DNA of 10,240 bases, taken from the NCBI GenBank assembly GCA_934500865.1, contig CAKSUD010000064.1, positions 1 through 10,240 on the forward strand, in the 5' to 3' direction. The stretch comes from an uncultured Clostridia bacterium. GTDB lineage: Bacteria > Bacillota > Clostridia > TANB77 > RGIG9151. A program made the translations under genes and the position numbers. This document shows, one piece after another, positions 1 to 6,888 of the stretch; the first letter of the stretch is position 1, and the number at the start of each line of letters is the position of its first letter. Under the pieces are notes generated by a model that worked only from the letters and a program-made list of their open reading frames with translations, did not search any database and had not been told where the DNA came from.

Positions 1-97
1 ATTGTAAGAAATTACAAATAAATGCTAAAAATAGCAGTATTAAAAGAATTGAATACATTTGACAAATTAGGAAAAGCTAAATTAAGTACAGGTAAAC
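1..97. other. Intergenic lead-in, no supported gene
   Basis: Nothing can be assigned firmly here. On the plus strand one frame stops at 19-21 and another at 60-62, so either could be the tail of an upstream gene. A 28-codon frame at 22-108, rich in lysine, has no ribosome binding site. TTGACAAATTA at 59-69 resembles the -35 region at 98-108 but has no good -10 at the right spacing. Confidence 0.3.
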
Positions 98-126
98 TTG
101 ACAAATAATGTGTAAAAATATAGAAT
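98..126 (+). promoter_or_regulatory. Sigma-A promoter for the NlpC/P60 gene
   Basis: TTGACA at 98-103, a 17-base spacer and TAGAAT at 121-126 give an almost perfect housekeeping promoter. Transcription should begin near 133. This leaves a leader of about 35 bases with AAGGAG at 155-160, six bases before the ATG at 167. It is the only clear promoter seen upstream of the hydrolase-comEC pair. Confidence 0.8.
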
Positions 127-166
127 ACCTTTGTAAAAGGTAAATTTGTATGTTAAGGAGAAATTT

Positions 167-1321
167 ATGCTAAGAGATAAGATTTGTAAAATTGCATATA
201 TGACTACGATTTTATCTGTATTTCCATTTTGTGTGGCGTTTGGTGCAACAGGAGAAGTTGATGGAAATGCGGTAAGATTAAGAAAAGAACCGACCACTGA
301 TTCTAAGATAATAATGCTACTTGAAAAAGGTAAAAAAGTAGAGGTATTATCTAAAGAAAACGATTGGTATAAAGTAAAAGTGAGCCAAAGTACAGGTTAT
401 GTATCTGAAAGCTTAATAAAAAATGTAAGCGAGGATGTTGTTGCACTTACTGTGTCTGCTACTCCTGAAGTAGTTGCACCTGCTGTGACTCCGGTGACAA
501 CTGCAACTAATGAAAATGAACTAAAGATACTTGCTGTAATAGGTAGCTCTGTAAATCTAAGAAAAGAACCTTCTACATCATCTACTATACTTGGTAAAGT
601 AGTTGAGGGAGATAACTTAATTTCCGAGGGCTTAACAGACGATGGTGAATGGCATAAAGTTAAATTTGGTGACATAGAAGGATATATATATAAGGATTAT
701 GTTACTGAAGATATTAATAAAATATTAGGGGAAGGAAAGGTTAATTCCGGAGTTAACTTTAGAAAAGAACCTTCTACCGAAGCAGAAATAATAGATAAAA
801 TTCCAGCCGGTGCCAATATAACTATTTTGGGAACAGAGGCTGAATGGTATAAAGTAAAATATAACGACCAAGAAGGTTGGATAGTTGCCAGATGTGTAGA
901 CAGAGTAACAAGTACATCAAGATCCGGAACTAATTCAGTTGCTAAGAAAGTTGTAGAATTGGCTAAACAACAATTAGGAAAGAAATATGTGTGGGGTGGA
1001 AATGGACCTACCACATTTGATTGTTCAGGACTTACAAAGTATGTATATGGTAAAGTAGGAGTAAAACTTGAAAGAGTTTCATATAACCAAGCTACCCAAG
1101 GAATAAAAGTAGATAAATCTAAACTTCAAGTAGGTGATTTATTATTCTTTAGTGGAATAAATGCATCATCATCTAGTGCTAAGATATCTCATGTAGGTAT
1201 ATACATTGGAAACGGAGAGTTTTTACATGCTGCTAACTCATCAAGAGGAGTTGTAATAGACGATTTAGATACAGACTATTACAAAAAGCATTATGTAACA
1301 GCTAGAAGGGTAATAAGGTAA
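167..1321 (+). CDS. Secreted SH3b / NlpC-P60 peptidoglycan hydrolase
   Basis: A 384-residue secreted wall hydrolase. Residues 1-27 form a signal peptide with a likely cut after VAFGA. Three bacterial SH3 (SH3b) domains follow at about 28-85, 118-182 and 187-245, each with a VRLRKEP/VNLRKEP/VNFRKEP core and a WYKVK or WHKVK strand; these usually bind cell-wall peptide. A linker rich in Val, Ala, Thr and Pro lies at 90-115. Residues 255-384 are an NlpC/P60 cysteine peptidase. The nucleophile is Cys286 in FDCSGL, His342 lies in SHVGIYIG, and His354 in FLHA is the likely third member. Such enzymes cut gamma-D-glutamyl-meso-diaminopimelate or similar stem-peptide bonds. The ATG at 167 is preferred over an in-frame ATG at 146, because AAGGAG sits six bases before it. 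The stop codon abuts the comEC start. Role in division, sporulation or autolysis cannot be told from sequence. Confidence 0.93.
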   Translation: MLRDKICKIAYMTTILSVFPFCVAFGATGEVDGNAVRLRKEPTTDSKIIMLLEKGKKVEVLSKENDWYKVKVSQSTGYVSESLIKNVSEDVVALTVSATPEVVAPAVTPVTTATNENELKILAVIGSSVNLRKEPSTSSTILGKVVEGDNLISEGLTDDGEWHKVKFGDIEGYIYKDYVTEDINKILGEGKVNSGVNFRKEPSTEAEIIDKIPAGANITILGTEAEWYKVKYNDQEGWIVARCVDRVTSTSRSGTNSVAKKVVELAKQQLGKKYVWGGNGPTTFDCSGLTKYVYGKVGVKLERVSYNQATQGIKVDKSKLQVGDLLFFSGINASSSSAKISHVGIYIGNGEFLHAANSSRGVVIDDLDTDYYKKHYVTARRVIR

Positions 1322-3634
1322 ATGGTAAAAAGACCGTTATTGCTAGTGAGCCTGTCGTTTATGATAGGAACTGTATTAAATGAGAATATAATTTGGACCG
1401 CATTGTTTGCGGTCTTTTTTTTATCGTGTTTTATAATAGATAAAAAATACAGATTATTAATAGCATTAATTTCTATATCATTTCTATTTGGAACAGGATA
1501 TATAAAAGTTTATGATAAGATATATTCAAGTGAAATCGAAGAATATAATGGAAAAAGTTCACAGATAATAGGCATCGTTTATGATAAATTAAATGAAAGC
1601 ACATATTTAATAAAGAATGTAGTTATAAACGGTAAAAAAATAAAGAGTAATATAAGACTAACTTCTTCTAATTTAGAATTTGGGGATAAAATAAACGCTA
1701 ATGCAACATTAAAACTGCCAGATTTACCTAGAAATAGTGGAGGTTTCAATTATAGAAGATATTTAAAAACACAGAAAATATATTTAACTGCTATTTCTAA
1801 AGATACAAAGGTTATAGGAAAGAATCAACTTAACCCACTCGAAGAATTAAGTGAGAAAGTTAGAGAAAAAGTAAGGAAATTTACTGAAAATACTATGGAT
1901 AGTGAAAGTTCAGGAATACTTCAAGCATTAGTCATCGGAGACGATAAGGAAATAGAAGAAGATATTGAAGAACAATATAAAAAGGCAGGAATGATACATC
2001 TTTTGGTTGTATCGGGCGGACATGTGGCATTTTTGGTTATGCTTATTACATATATATTAGAATTTTTTAACATAGGGAAAAATAAAAGAAAATATTTTAT
2101 GGTTTTAGTAATAATACTGTATATTTTTATAACCGGATGTACTCCATCAGTGTTAAGGGCAGGAATTGCGACCATAATTATAATAATCGGAAATCTCATT
2201 GGACGTCAAAATGATACTTTAACTACAATAGGACTTGTTGCATTAATACTTATGCTAGATAATCCGAATGTTATATATTCATTAAGCTTTGAACTTTCAT
2301 TTTTAGGAGCTTTAGGAATAATACTTGGATATCCAAAACTAAATGAAATTATTCACAAAATACTTCCTAATAAAATATCCGAGGCAGTATCTTTAACTCT
2401 GTCGGCACAGTTATTTGTAACACCGATAACTTTATATAATTTTAATACAATTTATTTCGGTGGAATAATTTCAAATATATTTTCAATGAGTTTAGCAGGA
2501 ATAATAATGATGTATGGAATTATATTGTGCCCGATTTTTATTGTTATTCCGCCATTAGGGATTATTTTAGCCAAGCCACTGGAATTACTTATAAAGCTTA
2601 TGAATATTCTTGCAAATGTTTTTTCCAATATACCTTTTTTAAATTACACATTACCAACCCCAAGCATTTTACAAGTCTTGATTTACTATGCAGTATTATT
2701 TTATGTTTTAGAAATAGACGAGAGAATATTTTGGAAAAGAACTAGCAATTTGCCTAAAATATACTTGGATAAGCGGTATAATAAGCTGATTATAGCTGTT
2801 TGCGGAGTTATGAGTATATTAATCGTTATTTTTGTTACCAATATTCTCCCCAAACCGCTTGAAATAGATATGATAGACGTAGGACATGGAGATAGTATCT
2901 TAATAACTACACCTCATAGAAAAAGTATATTAATAGATACAGGCGATTCGTATAGTAGTAATGGAAAAAAGTATGATATGGGTGAGAAAATAGTCTTGCC
3001 ATATATTTTAGATAAAGGACTAAGTAAAATTGATTTGTTAGTTTTAAGCCATTTGGATTCTGACCATACAGGTGGATTTAATTCTATAATAAATAATATT
3101 AAAGTAGACAATGTTGGAATTAGTATAAATAATAAAATAAAGGAAAAAGGTAATGAGATTGAAAAGATAATAGAGAGAAAATCAAAAAGGATTTACTTAA
3201 ATAGTGGGAAAAAGTTTAATATAGACGGGGTAAATTTTACTATTTTGTCTCCGGATAAGAAAGAGAATGTAGATGATGAAAATAATGATTCAATAGTAAT
3301 CTTAATGGAATATCAAGGAGTAAAAGCATTATTTATGGGTGATATGGAAAGTGATGCGGAAGATGAACTTATAAAGCGGTATAGTAATTTAGACATAGAT
3401 ATATTAAAAGCAGGACATCATGGTTCTATAACTTCTACAACAGAAGCATTAGTTAAAGCCACAACCCCAAAAGTAGCATTAATTAGTGTAGGAACTCGTT
3501 TTAAGTCAATACCTAGTGATATTGTTTTAAATAGGCTCCGTTCTGTATACTCTAAAATATACAGAACGGATAAAATGGGAGAAGTAGTGGTAAAAATAGA
3601 TAATGGTAAAATGTATGTGAAAACTAAATATTAA
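1322..3634 (+). CDS. comEC: ComEC/Rec2 DNA-uptake channel protein
   Basis: A 770-residue protein of normal ComEC length with all three expected parts. Hydrophobic N-terminal helices (about 5-60) lead into a soluble DUF4131-type OB-fold region (about 60-165). The competence domain with many membrane helices (about 185-510) contains GMIHLLVVSGGH at 223-234, typical of the family. The C-terminal metallo-beta-lactamase-like domain shows DVGHGDS at 519-525, SHLDSDH at 576-582, GDM at 673-675 and AGHHGS near 697-702. In competent bacteria ComEC carries single-stranded DNA across the membrane, and the C-terminal domain may act as the nuclease. The gene starts directly after the preceding stop (TAAATG), with only a weak AAGG nearby, which suggests translational coupling. 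A terminator hairpin lies inside codons 25-34. The 3' end overlaps the convergent minus-strand gene by 11 bases. Confidence 0.95.
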   Translation: MVKRPLLLVSLSFMIGTVLNENIIWTALFAVFFLSCFIIDKKYRLLIALISISFLFGTGYIKVYDKIYSSEIEEYNGKSSQIIGIVYDKLNESTYLIKNVVINGKKIKSNIRLTSSNLEFGDKINANATLKLPDLPRNSGGFNYRRYLKTQKIYLTAISKDTKVIGKNQLNPLEELSEKVREKVRKFTENTMDSESSGILQALVIGDDKEIEEDIEEQYKKAGMIHLLVVSGGHVAFLVMLITYILEFFNIGKNKRKYFMVLVIILYIFITGCTPSVLRAGIATIIIIIGNLIGRQNDTLTTIGLVALILMLDNPNVIYSLSFELSFLGALGIILGYPKLNEIIHKILPNKISEAVSLTLSAQLFVTPITLYNFNTIYFGGIISNIFSMSLAGIIMMYGIILCPIFIVIPPLGIILAKPLELLIKLMNILANVFSNIPFLNYTLPTPSILQVLIYYAVLFYVLEIDERIFWKRTSNLPKIYLDKRYNKLIIAVCGVMSILIVIFVTNILPKPLEIDMIDVGHGDSILITTPHRKSILIDTGDSYSSNGKKYDMGEKIVLPYILDKGLSKIDLLVLSHLDSDHTGGFNSIINNIKVDNVGISINNKIKEKGNEIEKIIERKSKRIYLNSGKKFNIDGVNFTILSPDKKENVDDENNDSIVILMEYQGVKALFMGDMESDAEDELIKRYSNLDIDILKAGHHGSITSTTEALVKATTPKVALISVGTRFKSIPSDIVLNRLRSVYSKIYRTDKMGEVVVKIDNGKMYVKTKY
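1396..1422 (+). terminator. Intrinsic terminator inside the 5' end of comEC
   Basis: GACCGC at 1396-1401, a seven-base loop and GCGGTC at 1409-1414 are followed at once by eight T (1415-1422). This is a compact GC-rich hairpin plus U tract in otherwise AT-rich DNA. It lies 75-100 bases into comEC and encodes residues of a membrane helix. It would end transcripts from the hydrolase promoter unless ribosomes translating comEC cover it. Confidence 0.75.
3537..3570. repeat. Perfect 13-bp inverted repeat in the comEC 3' end
   Basis: TCCGTTCTGTATA at 3537-3549 and its exact reverse complement at 3558-3570 flank an eight-base loop. The arms encode the segment around RSVYSKIYRTD. No T tract follows on either strand, so it is not a standard intrinsic terminator. 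It could form an mRNA hairpin about 60 bases before the comEC stop. Confidence 0.7.
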
Positions 3635-3977
3635 TTCCTATAATTCCTCCAATAGCTCCAATTACAGTATATCCGAATATTAAGTAAATACTGGATAGCG
3701 GAAGTGCAAAACCTGTCAAAGTAAGAGAACTTATTATATATAGCACTAGAGAGTAGGTTAATCCTACTATGCTTCCCCACATCCAGCCTTGTGAATCGAC
3801 ATTTTTTGTGCAGGTTGCAGCACCTGTTAAAATGCTAAGAATTGAAATTAATAATATAATTCCGGGGATAACACTATCTGAAACATTTGTAAAGTGCAGA
3901 ACTATTGCAAAAATTAAGAATGAGCATAATGTAAAAAGATAACTGAATCCAATTCCTTTAAATAATTTTGTATACAT
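3624..3977 (-). CDS. Small four-helix membrane protein, TIGR04086-like
   Basis: A 117-residue membrane protein with four predicted helices at about 9-28, 34-53, 66-85 and 94-115. The helices are separated by short loops such as CTKNVDSQGWMWG. Size, helix layout and the GWMWGS..GLTY segment resemble the TIGR04086 (YrzE-like) family of Firmicutes. That family has no known function as far as I can say, so the assignment is tentative. The ATG at 3977 is chosen because GGAGGAG (3990-3984 on the minus strand) lies six bases before it; an in-frame ATG at 4010 has no such site. The gene is convergent with comEC and overlaps it by 11 bases. It is divergent from the gene at 4078, with a spacer of 100 bases. 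Confidence 0.75.
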   Translation of the reverse strand: MYTKLFKGIGFSYLFTLCSFLIFAIVLHFTNVSDSVIPGIILLISILSILTGAATCTKNVDSQGWMWGSIVGLTYSLVLYIISSLTLTGFALPLSSIYLIFGYTVIGAIGGIIGINI

Positions 3978-4077
3978 ATATCTCTCCTCCAATTCAATAT
4001 AATTTTTCATTAAAATATATTCTTTTTAGAATTAATTATGTGTAAAAATTTGACGATAACATTTCCGGAGGGATGTA

Positions 4078-4698
4078 ATGGAAACGATAGAGGTCATAGA
4101 AGAGAAAAAAATGATAAAAAGGTTACTGGCAAAGTTTTTCGGTAATATATTAGTATATGGTTTGTTATATATTGGAATTATGGCGATTTTTCTTATGTTT
4201 GCAATTTTCCAAGAAGAGACTTTAATGAGTGTTATAATGATGTGTTTGATAAATGTAGCTATAAATTTAGGATTTATGACACTACTTAGTAATAGTTCTA
4301 TAAGTACTGCGTTTGAGGGAATAAATACGGTTAATGTACCTCCGAAAAGTAGAAAAAGGATATTAAAAATCGCTGGTATCATTTTAGTTATATTGATGAT
4401 TTTAATTACTTGGATAGATATTGTTATATTTCATGCATTATTTAAATCTAAGACTAGTATAGTAACATACGCTCTAGAGGCTTCTAATATTGGTCAAGCA
4501 AGAGCTGAGGCAACACAAAAATACGGAGTTTTTACATCAATAGATACAACGTCAAATAATAGATATATTGCTACAAAGAGAGTATACTCAAATGATGCGA
4601 TAATTATTATAGGAGTAATTGTTGCAATGAATTTACTTATAGTAATCGGTTCTATCAATTACGAAAATAATTTGCTGAAAAAGTATTTGACGACTTAA
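4078..4698 (+). CDS. Unrecognised four-helix membrane protein
   Basis: I do not recognise the family of this 206-residue protein. A charged N-terminus (METIEVIEEKK) precedes hydrophobic segments at about 22-44, 50-70, 96-120 and 173-192. A polar loop at about 121-172 includes ATQKYGVFTSIDTTSNN and a C-terminal KKYLTT tail follows the last helix. The basic stretch PPKSRKR at 88-94 suggests a cytoplasmic loop between helices 2 and 3, placing the 121-172 loop outside. GGAGGG at 4067-4072 lies five bases before the ATG. No convincing terminator follows; the next promoter begins five bases after its stop codon. It may be transcribed divergently from the TIGR04086-like gene, but no promoter is clear in the spacer. 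Confidence 0.75.
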   Translation: METIEVIEEKKMIKRLLAKFFGNILVYGLLYIGIMAIFLMFAIFQEETLMSVIMMCLINVAINLGFMTLLSNSSISTAFEGINTVNVPPKSRKRILKIAGIILVILMILITWIDIVIFHALFKSKTSIVTYALEASNIGQARAEATQKYGVFTSIDTTSNNRYIATKRVYSNDAIIIIGVIVAMNLLIVIGSINYENNLLKKYLTT

Positions 4699-4702
4699 TA
4701 AT

Positions 4703-4735
4703 TTGAAAAATGCATATAATAATGGTATAATAATG
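4703..4735 (+). promoter_or_regulatory. Promoter and possible operator of the type II TA operon
   Basis: TTGAAA at 4703-4708, 17 bases, and TATAAT at 4726-4731 with an extended TG at 4723-4724 form a strong sigma-A promoter. Transcription should start near 4738. TATAATAATG occurs twice (4715-4724 and 4726-4735), 11 bases apart, so the copies lie on the same helix face across the -10. Phd/YefM antitoxins usually repress their own promoters, so these repeats are a reasonable operator candidate, though AT-rich repeats also arise by chance. Confidence 0.75.
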
Positions 4736-4756
4736 TATAAAATGGAGGTGGTTATT

Positions 4757-5020
4757 ATGCCTAAAATAAGACCTATCACAGATTTAAGAAACACAAACGA
4801 AATATCTGAAATATGCCATTCAGAGAATGAGCCTGTATTTATTACGAAAAACGGTTATGGTGATTTAGTAATTATGAGTATGGAAACATATGAAAAAATA
4901 TTGAGTATACGTGAGACAGATAAAGCAATTGAAGAGGCCGAGAGAGAATATGAGGAAAATGGTAAAAGCATAGAAGCTAGACAAGCATTTGATGAATTAA
5001 GGAGGAAGTATATTGGATAA
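4757..5020 (+). CDS. Phd/YefM-family antitoxin
   Basis: An 87-residue antitoxin. The N-terminal half (MPKIRPITDLRN, PVFITKNGYGDLVIMS, METYE) is the standard Phd/YefM DNA-binding and dimer fold. The charged C-terminal part (about 50-87, rich in Glu and Arg) should be the flexible segment that wraps and blocks the toxin. GGAGGTG at 4744-4750 lies six bases before the ATG at 4757. Upstream in-frame starts (such as TTG at 4703) lie in or before the promoter and cannot be used by that transcript. The gene overlaps the toxin start by eight bases, as usual for such operons, so toxin synthesis is coupled to antitoxin synthesis. It is expected to repress the operon, with the toxin as co-repressor. Confidence 0.92.
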   Translation: MPKIRPITDLRNTNEISEICHSENEPVFITKNGYGDLVIMSMETYEKILSIRETDKAIEEAEREYEENGKSIEARQAFDELRRKYIG

Positions 5021-5315
5021 TTATTCAGTGAGAATGTATCCAAGAGCATATAAAGACCTTGAATCAATTTATAATTATATTTCACAAATAATAAAAGAAA
5101 ACGAAATAGCAAAAAAGTCACTAGAAGATATTGAAAGTGCAATATATAGCTTAGAACAGTTTCCATACAGGGGAGCTGAAAGAAGATATGGTATATATGC
5201 TAATAGAGGATATAGGCAGTTATTTGTTAGGAATTTTAATATAATTTACAAGGTTGAAGAAGCAAGCAAATGTGTAATGATTATTACGATAAAGTATTCT
5301 AAGAGTGATTTTTAA
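5013..5315 (+). CDS. RelE/ParE-superfamily toxin
   Basis: A 100-residue toxin partner of the preceding antitoxin. It has the RelE/ParE layout: strand YSVRMYP, a helical region AYKDLESIYNYISQ and a second helix to about 50. These are followed by the strands YRQLFVRNFNIIYKV at 67-81 and VMIITIKYSK at 88-97. ParE-type members poison DNA gyrase, while RelE-type members cut ribosome-bound mRNA. The long double helix and RNFNIIYKV motif favour the ParE-like branch, but sequence alone does not settle the target. The start is TTG at 5013, supported by AAGGAGG at 4999-5005 seven bases before it; the next ATG lies within the first strand. A rare start codon may keep toxin below antitoxin. Length is normal and the frame is intact. 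Confidence 0.88.
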   Translation: MDNYSVRMYPRAYKDLESIYNYISQIIKENEIAKKSLEDIESAIYSLEQFPYRGAERRYGIYANRGYRQLFVRNFNIIYKVEEASKCVMIITIKYSKSDF

Positions 5316-5319
5316 AAAC

Positions 5320-5348
5320 TTGATATTTAGGCTGTTCTATGCTAAAAT
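5320..5348 (+). promoter_or_regulatory. Extended -10 promoter for the DUF4364-methyltransferase operon
   Basis: TTGATA at 5320-5325, 17 bases, and TAAAAT at 5343-5348 with TG at 5340-5341 (extended -10). The start of transcription should be near 5355, only about 16 bases before the ATG, so the leader is nearly all ribosome binding site. It begins five bases after the toxin stop, which separates this operon from the toxin-antitoxin pair. Confidence 0.75.
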
Positions 5349-5370
5349 AGCTTGTGCCGGAGGGGGAAAA

Positions 5371-5892
5371 ATGGAATATCCTAATGAAACTCAAGATAAG
5401 TTAATAGTTTTATATATAATAAGTAGGTTAAATAAGTCTATAACGAATTTACAAATGGTTGATTTTGTACTTGAAGCTACGGGAATAGACTATTTTACAC
5501 TTCAAGATATTTTACTTCAGTTACAAAATAGCAGATTTATAGATTTATTTTATGAAGAAGAAGTAAGATATTATAAGATAACTGATGAAGGCAGGGAAAT
5601 GCTTGAGTCGCTTAAAAGTATAATACCTGACTTTATAATTTTAAGAATTGATGAAAAAGTTCGTGATTCTGAAAAGGAGATAAAACAAAAATCTGTAGTT
5701 TTTGCGGATTTTGTACCTGAAGGAAGAAATGCATTTATGGTGAAATGTAAGATTAGCGAAGGTGGTAAAAAGCTAATTGAAATAAATTTATCCGTTCCAA
5801 CAAGAGAACAAGCAATAGAAATATGTAATAAATGGTATGAAAGTCCATCAAAATATTATTTAGAGATAATAAAAATGTTTGGAAGTAACTAA
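5371..5892 (+). CDS. DUF4364 family winged-helix protein
   Basis: A 173-residue protein resembling DUF4364, a family common in Clostridia. Residues 5-85 look like a winged-helix DNA-binding fold: the segment ETQDKLIVLYIISRL begins it, the helix YFTLQDILLQLQ is the likely recognition helix, and VRYYKITDEGREML is the wing and following helix typical of PadR/MarR-like proteins. Residues 105-173 form a second alpha-beta domain (KLIEINLSVPTREQAIEIC). It is probably a transcription regulator of unknown target. GGAGGGGG at 5359-5366 lies four bases before ATG 5371. A longer in-frame start at 5305 would precede the promoter and is rejected. The methyltransferase gene follows after 13 bases in the same transcript. 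Confidence 0.85.
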   Translation: MEYPNETQDKLIVLYIISRLNKSITNLQMVDFVLEATGIDYFTLQDILLQLQNSRFIDLFYEEEVRYYKITDEGREMLESLKSIIPDFIILRIDEKVRDSEKEIKQKSVVFADFVPEGRNAFMVKCKISEGGKKLIEINLSVPTREQAIEICNKWYESPSKYYLEIIKMFGSN

Positions 5893-5905
5893 AAGGAGAA
5901 TAGAG

Positions 5906-6631
5906 ATGGAAATAACCAGTTTAGAAAATCAATTGGTAAAAAAGATAGCGTCACTTCATAAAAAGAAGTTTAGAGATGAGTATAAAATGTTTTTTATTGA
6001 AGGAATGAAGTCTATAAAAGAGGCCATAAACTTTAATCAAGAAATAGAATATATTTTATATTCGCCGGATATGGTTTATTACGATTTAGATATTGAAGGA
6101 ATAGAGGTATCTAAAGAAATTTTATGTAAGATTTCTGACACTGTAACTCCTCAAGGAATTGTTGCGGTTTGTAAAATAAAAGATGAAAATATTGGTATAT
6201 TAAAAGGGAAGAAAAAAATTGTCTATTTAGATAAAGTACAAGACCCGGGGAACGTAGGAACTATAATAAGAACTGCTGATGCTTTTGGAATTGATGGTGT
6301 AGTTTTATCTAAAGAATGTGCTGATATTTATTCTCCAAAGGTTGTGCGCTCAACTATGGGTTCGATATTTCACTTGCCTGTGATTAGAGACGTTAATGTG
6401 GAGGAGCTAAAAAAACTTAATATGAAAATATATTCTTCATCGCTTAATGGAAATGAAGAATTTAAGATAGAAGATAACTCTATTTTGGTTATAGGAAATG
6501 AAGGAAATGGAATATCTGATGAAACGAAAGAAATAACTGACGAGTTTATAAAGATAAAAATGCCGGGAAATGCAGAGTCGTTAAATGCGTCTATTGCAGC
6601 CGGAATTTTAATGTATGAATTTACTAAATGA
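5906..6631 (+). CDS. TrmH/SpoU-family RNA 2'-O-methyltransferase
   Basis: A 241-residue SPOUT-class enzyme that uses S-adenosylmethionine to methylate a ribose 2'-OH in rRNA or tRNA. Residues 1-90 form a small substrate-binding domain of the L30e-like type (KKIASLHKKKFRDEYKMFFI, then TPQGIVAVCK). Residues 104-241 are the knotted catalytic domain. Motif 1 at 108-128 has DPGNVGTIIRTADAFG with the catalytic-type Asn116 and Arg122. Motif 2 at 193-203 has ILVIGNEGNGI, and motif 3 at 217-237 has IKMPGNAESLNASIAAGIL. Length and domain order match the TrmH-family enzymes often found before pheST in Firmicutes, although pheST is not seen here. The exact nucleotide target is not deducible. AAGGAG at 5893-5898 lies seven bases before ATG 5906, which excludes the longer start at 5879. 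Confidence 0.93.
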   Translation: MEITSLENQLVKKIASLHKKKFRDEYKMFFIEGMKSIKEAINFNQEIEYILYSPDMVYYDLDIEGIEVSKEILCKISDTVTPQGIVAVCKIKDENIGILKGKKKIVYLDKVQDPGNVGTIIRTADAFGIDGVVLSKECADIYSPKVVRSTMGSIFHLPVIRDVNVEELKKLNMKIYSSSLNGNEEFKIEDNSILVIGNEGNGISDETKEITDEFIKIKMPGNAESLNASIAAGILMYEFTK

Positions 6632-6642
6632 GAGATTAATGG

Positions 6643-6709
6643 TGCATAATCGCTTCTGCATTGCTAAGTGAAGTAATACAGAAGCGATTTGCAGTTATTG
6701 ATTTTTTTT
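6643..6709. terminator. Long stem-loop between convergent operons
   Basis: TGCA, one bulged T and AATCGCTTCTG (6643-6658) pair with CAGAAGCGATT and TGCA (6679-6693) around a 20-base loop. A run of eight T (6702-6709) follows on the plus strand, but eight bases beyond the stem, so it is not a classic intrinsic terminator. Its position, just after the methyltransferase stop and just beyond the minus-strand 57-residue gene, suggests it ends transcription from both sides or protects 3' ends. Confidence 0.55.
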
Positions 6710-6868
6710 AGACAGTTCGTCCGAAGTTTCGCTTTTTGTAACGTTTGCTAAGCGATTAGCTATTTTTTCTTGAATGTCCGGTGTTATCCAATTAAACGTA
6801 GAAGGAACCATTTCACCATACATAGTTGTTTTTTGTGAATGAATACTTTCTTTTTTATTTTTCCCCAT
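6695..6868 (-). CDS. 57-residue hypothetical protein, second gene of HMA-like operon
   Basis: A small intact gene whose family I do not recognise. It starts MGKNKKESIHSQKTTMYGEM, continues VPSTFNWITPDIQEKIANRL and ends in a polar, charged tail (KSETSDELSKKNQ). It is hydrophilic, with no membrane segment and no cysteine. A single amphipathic helix is likely over the PDIQEKIANRLANV segment. On the minus strand AAAGGA lies about ten bases before the ATG at 6868. The stop of the HMA-like gene is 20 bases upstream, so the two are almost certainly co-transcribed. The end abuts the long stem-loop. Codon use is like its neighbours. Coding status rests on frame, ribosome binding site and operon context rather than on a known homologue. 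Confidence 0.6.
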   Translation of the reverse strand: MGKNKKESIHSQKTTMYGEMVPSTFNWITPDIQEKIANRLANVTKSETSDELSKKNQ

Positions 6869-6888
6869 TTGTATTTATCCTTTCAATA

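Noticed and set aside
22..108. 28-codon lysine-rich frame upstream of the hydrolase gene
   Set aside because: There is no ribosome binding site, no recognisable product, and it overlaps the -35 region of a strong promoter.
397..1014. Two minus-strand open frames inside the hydrolase gene
   Set aside because: They lie opposite a gene with full domain support, have no ribosome binding sites and encode low-complexity products; they are antisense shadows.
1921..3111. Open frames on the minus strand and in another plus frame inside comEC
   Set aside because: All overlap a full-length ComEC with intact motifs and show no independent start signals.
4032..4382. 116-codon minus-strand frame opposite the unrecognised membrane protein
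   Set aside because: The plus-strand gene has a strong ribosome binding site and membrane helices; the minus frame is hydrophobic only because it mirrors AT-rich helix codons.
4855..5166. 103-codon minus-strand frame over the toxin-antitoxin pair
   Set aside because: It overlaps two well supported genes and has no credible start signal.
6643..6709. Classic rho-independent terminator after the methyltransferase
   Set aside because: The T run begins eight bases after the stem, and no U tract exists on the other strand; kept only as a stem-loop with modest confidence.
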